Shown here: one piece after another, positions 35,659 through 46,300 of the stretch
How positions within the stretch are numbered: position 1 is the first letter of the stretch
Layout of the letters: each line of letters starts with the position of its first letter
From: Sphingomonas turrisvirgatae
Lineage (GTDB): Bacteria; Pseudomonadota; Alphaproteobacteria; Sphingomonadales; Sphingomonadaceae
Length of the DNA: 64,000 nucleotides
Reading direction: 5' to 3'
Assembly: GCF_001721295.1 (NCBI RefSeq)
Contig: NZ_MDDS01000009.1
Coordinates: 19,027-83,026, forward strand
Notes under the pieces: generated by a model
What the model was told of the DNA's origin: nothing
Seen by the model: the letters and a program-made list of their open reading frames with translations, nothing else
Databases searched by the model: none
Made by a program: the position numbers and the translations under genes

Positions 35659-37575
35659 ATGCGCCATCTGATCGCGCTCGCCGCACTTTGCTGTGCCATC
35701 GGCTGGCCGGGCGGCGGCAAGGCGCAGGATGCGCAGCCCAGCGACATACCGCCCGGCTATGTTCCAGCCGACGAACGCGATTTCGTCGTGCGCGAAGTGG
35801 CGATCCCCATGCGCGATGGGGTGAAGCTGCATACCAACATCGTCATCCCCAAGGGGCTCGTGCGCGCGCCGATCGTCTTTGCGCGCACGCCCTATTCAGC
35901 GGACAGGGCGATCAGCGCCGCCGCCTCGAACCGCTATTCCGTGGCATTGCCGGCGGCTTATGCAGAGCTGGCGGCGGCGGGCTATATCATCGCGGTTCAG
36001 GACGTTCGCGGCCGCCATCGCTCCGAGGGCGACTATGTGGTTACCCGGCCGCTGGTCGGCCCGCTCAACCCGACCAAGGTCGATCATGCGACCGACAGCT
36101 GGGACAGTATCGAGTGGATGGTCCGCAACGTGCCCGAGGCCAATGGGCGGGTCGGCACGATGGGCGTGAGCTATGGCGGGTTCACCACCCTGATGAGCCT
36201 GGTCGATCCGCATCCCGCGCTACGCGCCGCGGTACCGATCAATCCCTATGTCGATGGCTGGGTCGGCGACGACTGGTTCCACAACGGTGCCTATCGCCAG
36301 AGCTTCATCGACTGGCTGCACTGGATGACGACGGACAAGTCGTCGCGCTATCTGCTGCAGTTCGATCGCGAGGACGTCTATGAAAGCTGGCTGAAGGCAG
36401 GATCGGTCAGCGGCATGGCGCGCCGGTTGGGCATCGACTCGCTGCCCATGTTCCGGCGGCTGGTCGCGCATCCCGCCTATGATGCGTTCTGGCAGTCCCA
36501 GGCGGTCGATCGCATCCTGGCGGCGCGGCCCTTGAAGGTGCCGGTGCTGCATGTCCACAGCCTGTGGGATCAGGAGGATATCTATGGCGCGCCGGCGGCC
36601 TATGCGGCGATCGAGCCGAAGGACCCCGGCAACGACGCCAACTCGCTGGTCATCGGCCCGTGGCGGCACGGCCAGAGCAGCGCAGCCGACGGATCGCGGC
36701 TCGGCCCGATCGACTTCGACGGTAACAGCTCGGCCTGGTATCGACGCAACGTCCTGATCCCCTTTTTCGACCAGTATCTCAAGGATGGCGGCCCTCCTGC
36801 CGGCATCGCTCCAGTCACCGCGTTCGAGACGGGGGCGAACGTCTGGCACCGCTATGATCGCTGGCCGATGTCTTGCGCGAGCGGGTGTCCCTTCGCCGCG
36901 CGGGCAATTTACCTCGGCGCCGATGGCAGCCTCGGCTGGACCGCGCCGAAACAGGGCGGCTTTGCCGAATATGTGTCCGATCCCGCGCGCCCCGTCACCT
37001 ACCGCCAGCGACCGATCCTCTCGACGTTCAATCCTCGGTCGACCTGGGGCGACTGGCTGGTCGACGATCAGCGCTTTGCCGAGACGCGGCCCGATGTCGT
37101 CACCTTCGTCAGCGAGGTGCTGACGCAGGATGTGCGGCTGGCCGGCCAGCCGATCGCGAAGTTCTTCGCATCGACCAGCGGCACCGACAGCGACTGGGTG
37201 GTCAAGCTGATCGACGTCTACCCCAATGAACATGCCGCCCGGCCTGAACTCAGCGGCTATGAACTGCCGATCGCGATGGATATCCTGCGTGGCCGGTATC
37301 GCGACGACCCTGCGCGGCCGACGCCGATCCCGGCCGGCAAGGTCGTGGGCTATACGCTCAAGCTCCCACAGGTCAGCCACCGCTTCGGCAAGGGGCACCG
37401 CATCATGGTGCAGATCCAGTCGAGCTGGTTTCCGCTTTACGATCGCAACCCGCAGAAGTTCGTGGCCAACATCTTCACGGCGCAGCCCGACGATTATGTC
37501 CGCGCAACACAGCGCATCCACTTCTCGCCGCGCCACCCCAGCCGGATCGAGCTGCCGGTCATCGCCGGGCCCTGA
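35659..37575 (+). CDS. CocE/NonD family hydrolase (X-Pro dipeptidyl-peptidase S15 type)
   Basis: This is a 638-residue exported alpha/beta hydrolase. A signal segment (1-22) precedes the S15 domain. The nucleophile is Ser171 (MGVSYGGFTTLM), the acid is probably in HVHSLWDQEDIYG and the base is His in PWRHGQSS. A C-terminal beta-jelly-roll (about residues 420-620, ending HPSRIELPV) is the usual X-Pro peptidase module. Members cut X-Pro dipeptides, acyl esters or glutaryl amides. The strong RBS GAGGAA at 35651 fixes ATG 35659. It is the last gene of the unit. Confidence 0.9.
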   Translation: MRHLIALAALCCAIGWPGGGKAQDAQPSDIPPGYVPADERDFVVREVAIPMRDGVKLHTNIVIPKGLVRAPIVFARTPYSADRAISAAASNRYSVALPAAYAELAAAGYIIAVQDVRGRHRSEGDYVVTRPLVGPLNPTKVDHATDSWDSIEWMVRNVPEANGRVGTMGVSYGGFTTLMSLVDPHPALRAAVPINPYVDGWVGDDWFHNGAYRQSFIDWLHWMTTDKSSRYLLQFDREDVYESWLKAGSVSGMARRLGIDSLPMFRRLVAHPAYDAFWQSQAVDRILAARPLKVPVLHVHSLWDQEDIYGAPAAYAAIEPKDPGNDANSLVIGPWRHGQSSAADGSRLGPIDFDGNSSAWYRRNVLIPFFDQYLKDGGPPAGIAPVTAFETGANVWHRYDRWPMSCASGCPFAARAIYLGADGSLGWTAPKQGGFAEYVSDPARPVTYRQRPILSTFNPRSTWGDWLVDDQRFAETRPDVVTFVSEVLTQDVRLAGQPIAKFFASTSGTDSDWVVKLIDVYPNEHAARPELSGYELPIAMDILRGRYRDDPARPTPIPAGKVVGYTLKLPQVSHRFGKGHRIMVQIQSSWFPLYDRNPQKFVANIFTAQPDDYVRATQRIHFSPRHPSRIELPVIAGP

Positions 37576-37582
37576 CGGAGGG

Positions 37583-37607
37583 GCATCGGGCCGTCATGGC
37601 CCGATGC
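37583..37607. terminator. Perfect hairpin between convergent genes
   Basis: GCATCGGGCC and GGCCCGATGC form a 10-bp perfect stem with loop GTCAT, 8 bp after the S15 stop and before the convergent serine hydrolase stop. The T-run is weak, so it may be a bidirectional or Rho-assisted end. Confidence 0.6.
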
Positions 37608-37615
37608 GTCATCGC

Positions 37616-39577
37616 TCAATAGTTGACGCTCCACCCGATGAAGCCTGCCATCCATGCCGCCCACAGAAAGCCGATCAGGGCGAGCGCGACGATCAGGCTG
37701 GCGATGCGGGCGAACCAGCCCTCGCCGGAGCGGAACGCCATCAGGCTGTTCCAGGCCCCGAGCACGGCGCCGGCCAGCGGGATGAGCGCCCCGATCTGAA
37801 GCACGCGGATAAAGCCATCCAGACTGTCGTTGTAGAAGCCGACATCGGCCCGCAGGATCGGGGCGAGCAGCATGCACCAGCCGGCGAAATAGGCAAGGTT
37901 CGCGATCACCGCGATCCGCGTCGCGCGGCGGACCCGAGCCGCCTGTCCGGTCACTCCTGGCGCCCGTTGCCGCACGCGGCGGACAATCGCCGTGATCGGC
38001 CATGCAATCCCGGTGACGATCAGGACGGACAGCGAAAGGCCGGCGACGAGCTGGAAGACGCTGCCGTTGCGGCTCAGCGGTGCCGCTTGCAGGATCTGCA
38101 CGGGGTTGTTGCTGTCGATGATCGCGCGGCGCCCCTCGACCTCGGTCGCGAGAAGCTGCCGCGCGCCGCCGACTTCGCGCCACAACTTGGGTGCGATTTC
38201 GCGAAAGGTCTTGTCGCTTATCGACGACACGGCGATCGTGCCGTCCGGATTGGCGGTCACCTGATCCTGCTGCAGCAGGTAGAACAGGCTGATGAACCCG
38301 GTCTCGACCCGGCGTGAGCTTTCATAGCGTCCTGCGATCGCCTTGGCGTCGGCCGCCGCGCTGGGTATCGCCGGCGGCGTTCGCGATGCCGCCACTGGAT
38401 AATAGCGATCGAGGAACAGCTCGAGCAGCCGCTCACGCGCCGGATAGACGGCGTCGTCCTCGCCCCGGCTGTTGAAGCTGACGAAAATGCCGACACCTTC
38501 CTGTGGCAGAAGGTTCAGATCGCTGTGGAACACCACCGTGTCACCGCCATGGCTCAGCAGCACCCGGCCGTTGCGACGGCCATGGAAGAAGCCATGCGCA
38601 AGCGTGTCAAAGCCGTCGCGCACCATCAGCGATGGCGAATGCATCAGGCGAACGGTTTCCGGGCGAAGGATCGCCGCGTTGCCAAAGCTTCCGTCGGCAA
38701 GATGCGCGATCATGAAGTTGGCCATGTCACCGGCGGTCGTGGAAACCTGGCCTGCAGGACCGGTTCCCACCAGCTCGAACGGACTGGGCGCGTCTTCCGT
38801 CGTGCGATAGCCCTTGGCTGCGGTCCTCGCGAATGGCGGCGGCAGCGGCTGGGCCAGCGTCGTGTGGCGCATCTGCAGCGGCGTCAGGATGTGACGCTGC
38901 ACATATGTTTCGAAGGGCTCGCCCGACACACGCTGCACGATATAGCCGGCGAGCGTCGTTCCGTAGTTGGAGTAGGACGGCACCTCGCCGGGCGGGAACA
39001 TGAACGGGCGGCGGTTTTCCTTGAGATAGCGCTCCATGGTCTTCAGCTTTTTGGGATCGGTGGCGAGGACGTCTTTCAGCCCCTCTTCAAAGCCTCCGCG
39101 ATGCGTCATGAGGTCCGCCATCGTGACCGGCCGGTTGCCGGGTGGCGTGATCCTGAAGTCCAGGTAACGATTGACGTCGGCGTTCAAGTCGATCTTCCCG
39201 GCTTCGACCAGCTGCATCACCGCTGTCCAGGTGAAGAGCTTGGACGTCGAGCCGATCCGCATCTGGCTGCGCGTTGGGTCCATCGGCCGCTTTGCAGCCA
39301 GATCGGCATAGCCATAGCCCCGTTGGAACAAGGTCCGGCCATCCTTGACGACCACCACCTGTCCGCCGGCAATCCTCCCCTTTGACAGGGTGTCCCGCAT
39401 GAACGGGTCCATCCAGTTGCCAAGGTCTGACACCGTCAGCGGCGCGGCAGAGGCGCGCGATGGACCGGAAGCGGCGGTGCGCGGCCCGGATGGGTCTGGT
39501 TGAGAGGGCGCGGCGTGCTGCGAAGCTGCAGCGGCGACCGCAACCATGCCCGCAACCAGAGCAACGACGAGTTTCAT
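37616..39577 (-). CDS. Serine hydrolase with C-terminal membrane helices (paralogue of 25243)
   Basis: This is a 653-residue enzyme starting at ATG 39577 (a TTG at 39586 would add three residues). It has a signal segment MKLVVALVAGMVAVAAAAS, then STSK (110-113), a YSN motif (PSYSNYGTTLAGY) and SHGGDTVVFHSDLNL. The C-terminal third has four hydrophobic segments. Sequence around SKLFTWTAVMQLVEAGKIDL matches the paralogue at 25243 almost residue for residue, so the two come from a duplication. It is transcribed toward the S15 gene and divergently from the TetR gene, so it may be under separate control. Confidence 0.9.
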   Translation of the reverse strand: MKLVVALVAGMVAVAAAASQHAAPSQPDPSGPRTAASGPSRASAAPLTVSDLGNWMDPFMRDTLSKGRIAGGQVVVVKDGRTLFQRGYGYADLAAKRPMDPTRSQMRIGSTSKLFTWTAVMQLVEAGKIDLNADVNRYLDFRITPPGNRPVTMADLMTHRGGFEEGLKDVLATDPKKLKTMERYLKENRRPFMFPPGEVPSYSNYGTTLAGYIVQRVSGEPFETYVQRHILTPLQMRHTTLAQPLPPPFARTAAKGYRTTEDAPSPFELVGTGPAGQVSTTAGDMANFMIAHLADGSFGNAAILRPETVRLMHSPSLMVRDGFDTLAHGFFHGRRNGRVLLSHGGDTVVFHSDLNLLPQEGVGIFVSFNSRGEDDAVYPARERLLELFLDRYYPVAASRTPPAIPSAAADAKAIAGRYESSRRVETGFISLFYLLQQDQVTANPDGTIAVSSISDKTFREIAPKLWREVGGARQLLATEVEGRRAIIDSNNPVQILQAAPLSRNGSVFQLVAGLSLSVLIVTGIAWPITAIVRRVRQRAPGVTGQAARVRRATRIAVIANLAYFAGWCMLLAPILRADVGFYNDSLDGFIRVLQIGALIPLAGAVLGAWNSLMAFRSGEGWFARIASLIVALALIGFLWAAWMAGFIGWSVNY

Positions 39578-39649
39578 GCCGACCAAGCCAATTCTCCCTG
39601 TTCGGGCCTCACGCCGGACGATTCCTCGTTGCGATGGACCGGGAAATAA

Positions 39650-39665
39650 GAGAATATTTATTCTC
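39650..39665. promoter_or_regulatory. Perfect palindromic operator between serine hydrolase and TetR genes
   Basis: GAGAATATTTATTCTC is a perfect palindrome (7-bp arms, 2-bp centre) in the 147-bp divergent gap. TTGACG (39669) with TATGCA (39691) gives a usable TetR promoter directly after it. This is the expected operator size and place for TetR autoregulation and control of the hydrolase. Confidence 0.75.
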
Positions 39666-39724
39666 CTTTTGACGATGCGTCAAGATTGGCTATGCAGCGT
39701 GGCCCAATTGGCCGAACCTCTCTC

Positions 39725-40333
39725 ATGCCAAAACGAACCCCCGATCACATGAAGTACCAGCGCGAACGCATCCTGCGCGCGACGTTGAGCTGCATTGGTG
39801 ACATTGGCCTCGAGCAGACCTCGATCGAGTCGATCCGCAAGGCAGCCGGCCTCAGCACCGGGGCGATCTACAAGCATTTCAGCGGCAAGGATGAGATCGT
39901 GACCGCTGCGCTTCACTTCGCCGCAATGAACGAAGCCGACGTGCCGCATGCCTGGCCATTGCTGCGGGACGACATGGCGACGGTTGGCGACGAGCGCGGG
40001 TTCGAGATGACGTCGCTCGCCCGGACCAACCTTCAGCTGTTGGCAAGCGGTCTGCGGCCCGGGCCGCTGCGCGACCTGCTGCAGTCACAAATGGGAAAGA
40101 CGCTGGCGGTTCTCGCCGATCGCCTTGCCGCGATGGAGCGGGCGGGCGAGATCAAGCTGTTGATGAGTCCGGCACGGTCGGCAAGATGCATCGCGGCGCT
40201 CGCGGAAGGTCTCACCTGGCTGGGGCTGGCAGCAGGTCAGGATCCGGCGACGATATCCGACGACATTGCGCAAGGATTGGAGTGTCTGGTTCAGTCGATC
40301 TCCCTGACCACCGCCGCGAAGCCGTCGCGGTGA
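39725..40333 (+). CDS. TetR family regulator
   Basis: This is a 202-residue repressor starting at ATG 39725. The HTH is at about 12-60 (QRERILRATLSCIGDIGLEQ, then TSIESIRKAAGLSTGAIYKHFSGKDEI). The C-terminal ligand-binding domain is unremarkable (CLVQSISLTTAAKPSR end). It is divergent from the serine hydrolase gene with a perfect palindrome between them. Its 3' end overlaps the convergent threonine dehydratase gene by 43 bp. Confidence 0.9.
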   Translation: MPKRTPDHMKYQRERILRATLSCIGDIGLEQTSIESIRKAAGLSTGAIYKHFSGKDEIVTAALHFAAMNEADVPHAWPLLRDDMATVGDERGFEMTSLARTNLQLLASGLRPGPLRDLLQSQMGKTLAVLADRLAAMERAGEIKLLMSPARSARCIAALAEGLTWLGLAAGQDPATISDDIAQGLECLVQSISLTTAAKPSR

Positions 40334-41580
40334 AGGGCGTCGATCAACTGATCGCGATGCGCCATACCCTGCAACTGAACGATGAGGCTCAGCGACGCAC
40401 CCTTCGCGTTCAGCGCCAGGGATAGTCGGTCATGTGCCACTTCAAGGATGTTCGCGCCTTGCTCGCCCATGATCGTCGTGAGCTTCGCCAGGGCCCCCGG
40501 CTGGTCCCGGATGGGAACTTCAAGGCGGACCAGCTGCCCCTCGCGGACCAGCTCGCGCATGATCACGCTCGCGAATACGCGCCCATCGATGTTGCCACCG
40601 GTTAGCGGGATCGCAACACGCCTGCCTTCGAATACGTCGCGGTGTTCCAGGACGGCGGCTAGCGCTGCCGCGCCGGCGCCTTCAACGACAGTCTTCTCGA
40701 CGGATTGGAGAAGCGCCACGGCGCGCTCGATCGAGGCCTCGTCCACTTCCAGCAGCCGATCGACCTTTTCCCGCACGATCCTGCGCGTCAGCAGACCGGC
40801 CTGCTTCACTGCGATGCCCTCCGCGATCGTGACGGGTGCCTCCGTCAGGGCCGGCAGATCGGCGACCGCACGGATCATCGAAGGGTAGGCGCTCGCCTGG
40901 ACACCGATGATCTCGACGGTCGGGGCCAGTGACTTGATCGCTATGGCGACGCCGGAGATGAGGCCGCCGCCGCCAATGGGCACCACGATCGCATCCAGAT
41001 CTTCGCATTGTTCGAGCAGCTCGAGACCCATCGTTCCCTGGCCGGCGATCACGTCCGGATCGTCATAGGGGTGGACCATCGCAAGGCCTTCGGCCTCGGC
41101 CTCGCGCCTCGCAATGGCCATGGCGTCCTCGAGCGTCGCGCCATCGACGATGACGCGTGCGCCGTGCTCGCGTGTCCGAACGATCTTGGTCATGGGCGTG
41201 CCTGCAGGCATCACGATCGTCGCCGGGATGCCGAGGCGGGCCGCGTGATAGGCCAGCCCCTGGGCGTGGTTCCCAGCGGACACGGCGCATACGCCCGAAG
41301 GTGCGCCTTGCTCTGACAGGCGCAGCAGCTTGTTGAGCGCGCCCCGTTCCTTGAAACTGGCGGTGAACTGATGGTTCTCGAACTTCAGCACGATCGAGCA
41401 GCCGGCGATCCTGGAAAGCGTCAGGCTCGGCAGGCTGGGTGTTCGCACGATGCTCCCGCGCAGGCGCTGCGCGGCGGCAAGGATGTCGCCGATGGTCGGC
41501 AAGGCCTGACTGACGATGATCGGTCTCCCGCTGGTTGCTATCGCGGTCGTGGCCGCGCGCCCGGTCGGGGCTTTGGACAT
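40291..41580 (-). CDS. ilvA: Threonine ammonia-lyase with ACT domain
   Basis: This is a PLP enzyme that deaminates L-threonine (or serine) to 2-oxobutyrate. Residues 1-330 are the fold-type II domain with the Schiff-base lysine in FTASFKERGALNKL, the SAGNHAQGLAYHA phosphate region and the GGGGLISG cofactor turn. The last 80 residues form one ACT domain (PIRDQPGALAKLTTIMGEQG), typical of the short catabolic/regulated form. ATG 41580 gives 429 aa; a TTG at 41637 is possible but less likely. It is near the D-amino acid block but transcribed against the TetR gene, so a link is not shown. Confidence 0.9.
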   Translation of the reverse strand: MSKAPTGRAATTAIATSGRPIIVSQALPTIGDILAAAQRLRGSIVRTPSLPSLTLSRIAGCSIVLKFENHQFTASFKERGALNKLLRLSEQGAPSGVCAVSAGNHAQGLAYHAARLGIPATIVMPAGTPMTKIVRTREHGARVIVDGATLEDAMAIARREAEAEGLAMVHPYDDPDVIAGQGTMGLELLEQCEDLDAIVVPIGGGGLISGVAIAIKSLAPTVEIIGVQASAYPSMIRAVADLPALTEAPVTIAEGIAVKQAGLLTRRIVREKVDRLLEVDEASIERAVALLQSVEKTVVEGAGAAALAAVLEHRDVFEGRRVAIPLTGGNIDGRVFASVIMRELVREGQLVRLEVPIRDQPGALAKLTTIMGEQGANILEVAHDRLSLALNAKGASLSLIVQLQGMAHRDQLIDALHRDGFAAVVREID

Positions 41581-41708
41581 CCACGCAGCACGCTTGACGG
41601 GCGAAGCGCCGGAATCCGCATCCGTGCGAGGAGCCAAGTTTATTGTTGCGGTTGTCCGCCGCTCGGGCGTCTCTAGGCTGCAACCACCAGCGGGCTACTC
41701 GATACGGC

Positions 41709-42245
41709 ATGAGCGAAGGACCGTCTCCGATCGTCAACAGCGGGAGCCAGCGCTCGGTCGAAGCGCTGTCGCTGCGCTACGGAGCGGTGCTGCAGCGCTA
41801 TTTTACACGGCGGGGCATCCCGGCCTCCGACGCACAGGACCTGGTGCAGGAGGTTTTCGCCCGCTTGCTGAACAAGGACGATCTCGACGATGTCGCCAAT
41901 GCCGACGGCTATCTGTTCGCCGCAGCGGCCAACATGGCTCGTGACTATTTTCGCCACCGCAATGTTCGGATGGCCAATCCAGCCGCCGGCTTCGCGAGCG
42001 AGGTCCAGCGCACCGAGGATTTCGATCCCGAACGACTTGTCGCCGGGCGGCAGGAGCTCGACATGCTTCTGGCGGCGCTGAACGAAATGCCCGAACGGAT
42101 GCGGAATATCTTTATCCTGGCGCGGCTGGAAAACCTTCCCCGCAACGAGATCGCGGAGCGGCTGGGGGTGTCAAAACGCACGGTCGAGGCACAGATCACG
42201 CTTGCGACCGCCTGCCTCGCCGAGCGTCGGAGGCGGATCACGTGA
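41709..42245 (+). CDS. ECF sigma factor, FecI-like
   Basis: This is a 178-residue extracytoplasmic-function sigma factor. Region 2 is near residues 15-85 (RYGAVLQRYFTRRGIPASDA, then QDLVQEVFARLL and YLFAAAANMARDYFRHR). Region 4 is near 120-170 (PERMRNIFILARLENLPRNE, then IAERLGVSKRTVEAQI). It directs RNA polymerase to the receptor genes below. The stop overlaps fecR (GTGA), the standard FecI-FecR arrangement. ATG 41709 gives the family length. Confidence 0.92.
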   Translation: MSEGPSPIVNSGSQRSVEALSLRYGAVLQRYFTRRGIPASDAQDLVQEVFARLLNKDDLDDVANADGYLFAAAANMARDYFRHRNVRMANPAAGFASEVQRTEDFDPERLVAGRQELDMLLAALNEMPERMRNIFILARLENLPRNEIAERLGVSKRTVEAQITLATACLAERRRRIT

Positions 42246-43312
42246 GCATGTCGGACCACAGCCCGGTGGCAACCCCCTGGCAGGCCAGCCCGGTGTGCGA
42301 GGCTGCCGCCGCCTGGGCCTTGCAGCAGGAGCGGGGCGATCTGAGTGATGCTGAACGGCGCCGCTTTACAGCTTGGCTGGCCGAGGATGAAGCGCATGCA
42401 GCGGCATATGACGACGCAGTCTGGGCGCTGAGCGTCACCGCGCGTCATGCCGGAGCGCCCGAGCTGCTGGCGCTTCGGGAAAGCGCATTGGCGGCGCGTG
42501 GCAGTCGCAAGCGCATGTGGGGCTGGACCGCGGCTGTGGGCGCAGTGGCGGCCGGACTCGTCGCGGTGCTCACATTCACCACGACGCCGCAAGTCGAGGT
42601 CGCGCCTCCCTCGAGCCAGTCAACGCTGGCCGATGCGAATGCTGGCCTCTCGGATCGCGCCTATCGGACCGCCGTGGGTGAGCGGTCCGTCATCAGCCTG
42701 CCTGATGGATCGGTGGCGACGCTCGATACCGACAGCCAGTTGCGCGTCGGCTATTCGGACCGGGAACGCGCCGTCTACCTGCTGAAGGGGCAGGCACTCT
42801 TCCAGGTGGCGCACGGCAAGCCGCAGCCCTTCCGTGTCTACGCGCGCGGGCAGCGGATTACGGCGGTCGGCACCGTGTTCAATGTCAGGCTGGAGGGCGA
42901 TCGGGTGCGGGTCGCGATGGTCGAGGGCGTCGTCAAGGTGAGCGCACGCGCGCTGCCGGGCACCCTCCCGGGCGCGCCTGCAAGGGAAGTAACGCTGACC
43001 GCCGGCGAGGAGACGGTGGCCGCGCCGGCGGCACCGATGGTCGTCAGACCCGTTGCGGTGCGTGAAGTCGCGGCATGGCGCGGCGGCCAGCTGATCTTCA
43101 ACGACGTGCCGCTTGCCGACGCGATTGCAGAGGTCAATCGTTATACGGTGAGGCCGATTGCCTTGGCCGACGCGGCGGTGGGCAGATATCGCGTCAGCGG
43201 GGTCTTCACGTCCACCGATCCCGAGGCATTTGCGCGCGCCATGACAGAGGTTTTGCCGGTCGAGATGACCCGGGCCGAGCGCGGCGAACTGGCGCTGCGG
43301 GAGCGCGACTGA
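42242..43312 (+). CDS. FecR-type anti-sigma regulator
   Basis: This is a 356-residue inner-membrane protein. The N-terminal DUF4880-like domain (AAAWALQQERGDLSDAERRRF, then TAWLAEDEAHAAAYD) binds the sigma factor. One membrane helix follows at about 98-118 (WGWTAAVGAVAAGLVAVLTF), and the periplasmic FecR domain (about 150-300) includes SLPDGSVATLDTDSQLRV and GTVFNVR. The C-terminal DUF4974 region binds the STN domain of the receptor encoded next. GTG 42242 overlaps the sigma gene by 4 bp. Confidence 0.92.
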   Translation: MSMSDHSPVATPWQASPVCEAAAAWALQQERGDLSDAERRRFTAWLAEDEAHAAAYDDAVWALSVTARHAGAPELLALRESALAARGSRKRMWGWTAAVGAVAAGLVAVLTFTTTPQVEVAPPSSQSTLADANAGLSDRAYRTAVGERSVISLPDGSVATLDTDSQLRVGYSDRERAVYLLKGQALFQVAHGKPQPFRVYARGQRITAVGTVFNVRLEGDRVRVAMVEGVVKVSARALPGTLPGAPAREVTLTAGEETVAAPAAPMVVRPVAVREVAAWRGGQLIFNDVPLADAIAEVNRYTVRPIALADAAVGRYRVSGVFTSTDPEAFARAMTEVLPVEMTRAERGELALRERD

Positions 43313-43392
43313 CAGCCGGGGATGTTTTTTTGCGGTTCTGCGACGCCCGCCCGTCTTGAGAACGAACGAAAGCAACTGAGGGGGCGGCGCGC

Positions 43393-46300
43393 ATGGGGAG
43401 CAAGGGTCGGCACTGGATGAAGGCGGCGCTCATGACGGCGGCCGCAATGGGCGTGGCGGTCGCGGTTCAGGCGAACGCGCAGAGCGCGCCGCGCGGCTAT
43501 GACATAGCGGCGCAGGACCTTGGCACGGCGCTCACGCAACTCGCGCGCCAGAGTAATCGCCAGCTCCATTTCTCGGCCGATCTGACCCGGGGAAAACGCG
43601 CGCGGCGCATTTCGGGGCGGATGAGCTTCGAGCAGGCCCTCGATCGACTTCTGCAGGGCACGGGCCTGGTGCATCGGCAGACTGCCAGCGGCGCCACCGT
43701 GATCCAGCGCGGCGAGACAGCGACCGCCCAGGAGTCGGCGTCGGACGAGGTTGCCACGGGACGCTCCGAAATCCTCGTCATCGGCAGCCGTTCGCTCAAC
43801 GCCGACATCCGCCGTAGCGAGGATGCCGACCAACCCTATGTGATCTTCGGCAAGGACGAGATCCGCGCGTCGCAAGCCACTTCCGTCGAGGATTTTCTAC
43901 GTACCCGGCTGCCGCAGAATGCGGGTTTCGCCGGCACCGGTTCGCAAAGCGGGGTGGGGGTGGGTCAGCCCTATTCCACCTTCAACCTGCGCGGGCTCGG
44001 GACCAACCAGACGCTCATCCTCGTCAACGGACGGCGCATTGCCGATCGCTCCGTGGGCAATGGCGGTCCTGCTCAGCCGGATCTCAACGGTATTCCGGTT
44101 GGCGCTATCGAGCGGATCGAGGTCCTTCCCTCGTCCGCCGGCGGTATCTATGGCGGCAACGCCGTCGGTGGGGTGATCAACATCATCCTGCGGAGCGACT
44201 ATCGCGGCATCGATTTAACGCTCACCCACAATTCGACCTTCGACTTTCATGCGCCGATGACGCGCCTCGACGTCGCGGGAGGCTTCGCGCTCGAAGGCGG
44301 CCGGACGTCCGTCAGCTTTAACGGGGCGATCAGCGATTCCGGAACGCTGCTCCTGAGCCAGCGGCGCGGTCTCGTTCAACGCGGCGTCGACCTCGGCTTC
44401 GCCAACCAGTCGCCCTATGTCGGCAACGGCGCGCCCCCGATCGGGAATGGCGTCAACATCCGAAGCTCGACCGGGGCCAACCTCGTGCTGGACAATGGCG
44501 TCGCCCTGGGATCGAACGTCACCAACGTGCCGCTGGGCTATGCCGGCTATGCGGCGGATGGCGGTGCGGCGCTGCTCGCCGGCGCCGGACGCTTCAACCT
44601 CGACATGCCGGAAGACCTGAACGCGGCACGTCGCGGCCTGCTCACGGCCTCTGAGATGCAGTCGTTCAACGTCAGCGTGAAGCGCAAGTTCAGTAGTTGG
44701 CTCGACATCTTCGCCGACTATTCGCATTTCGTGAACAAGGGCCACAGCTTCGGCGTCACGCAGCTCCCGGCGACGGCGACGCTCGCTGCCAATGCGCCGA
44801 CCAACCCGTTCCAGCAGGCGGTGACAGTCACCTTCCCGACGCCGAACTATGCCTTTCCGTACGAGTTCGAGGGCGTGAGCCGGCGATTGAGCGCGGGCGC
44901 CATCGTCCGTTTGTCGAGCCGCTGGGCCGTGAATCTCGAGTTTAACCGCAGCTGGAGCTCGTCACGGTCCGAGGGCTATCTTTTCGTCACCGATGCATTT
45001 GCGGGGAGTTGCGGGCTGAATGCCTCGACCGCCGCGACCTGCGCGGGAAGACCCGTACTCAACCCCTTTCAGGCGCCGGTCGATTTCGGATCCTATCTGT
45101 TCAACGAGCCGACGGCGATTACCGGGCCGTACAAGGCGCGGTTCGACAACCCGGTCATTCGCGCGTCAGGTCCGCTGTTCGGCCTGCCGGGTGGTTCGGC
45201 GACGTTGACCGCCGCGTTGCAACGCGAAGCACGATCGATCGAGGGATCGCGCGACGAGAGCTTCAACCAGCAGACCCGCGAGCGCAGCTACACCTTCTTT
45301 TCGCCCCGGTTTCAGCGGACCAACTCCGCCTATGCCGAGGTGACGTTGCCATTGGTGTCCGCTGCCAATGGCGTGCCCTTCATTCGAGAATTTGAGCTTC
45401 GGGGTGCCGTACGGCACGACGCTTATCTGACCCGGTCCGCGCCGCTCAGCGCCTACCAACTGGTAACTCCCGATCCCAACGCGCCGTTTCCAGGCTATAC
45501 GCCGCTGGAAGCGAGCATCGACAGCACCAACTATACCCTGGCTGGCCGTTATTCGCCGATCGACGGCGTGGTGCTGCGGGCAAGTTATGCGACCGGCTTT
45601 CTCCCACCCAGCGTGGTGCAGTTGGCCAGCACGACGCTCTCCAGCGTCCAGTTCACGCCCGATCCGTTCCGTGGCAACCGCGCTGAGGGCTATGCGATCA
45701 CGCTGATCACTGGACAGGGGAATACGGCGCTCGAGCCGGAGCGATCGAAAAGTCTATCGCTCGGCGTGATCCTTACCCCGTTCAAGGGACTGCGTTTCTC
45801 GGCCGACTATACGCGCATCAAGAAGGACAGCGAGATCGGTTCGATCCCGCCCGCTTACCTGCTTGCCAACCCGCAGCTGTTCCCGGGCCGCGTGGTACGC
45901 GAGGCGGCTCCACTCCCGGGCGATCCTGCGGGGTTCCTCGGTCGCATCATCTCCATCGACCAGACGCCGCTCAACTTCTTCCGCGCGATCTACCAGTCGG
46001 TCGATTTCCAGCTCGACTACAACATCGAGAGTGAGAAGGCCGGCAAGCTGCGGCTTTACGCGATTGGCACCTGGCACCCCGACAGCATCCGCCAGACGAC
46101 CGCGCAGGGCACTTCGCTCAACTACGCCGGCAACCGCGATGGTCCACTCAGGTGGCAAGGCAATGGCGGTTTCGACTGGCAGATCGGCAACTTCAACGTC
46201 CAGTGGAACACGCAGGTCTACGGCAGCTACAACGTCTACAACACCGCTGACCCCAGCACGACCGCGGGGGCGGCCGCGATCGCCAGTGCCATCGCGCTGC

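Noticed and set aside
40291..41580. Threonine dehydratase as part of the D-peptide block.
   Set aside because: Adjacent, but convergent with the TetR gene and lacking the shared promoter element, so a functional link is not supported.
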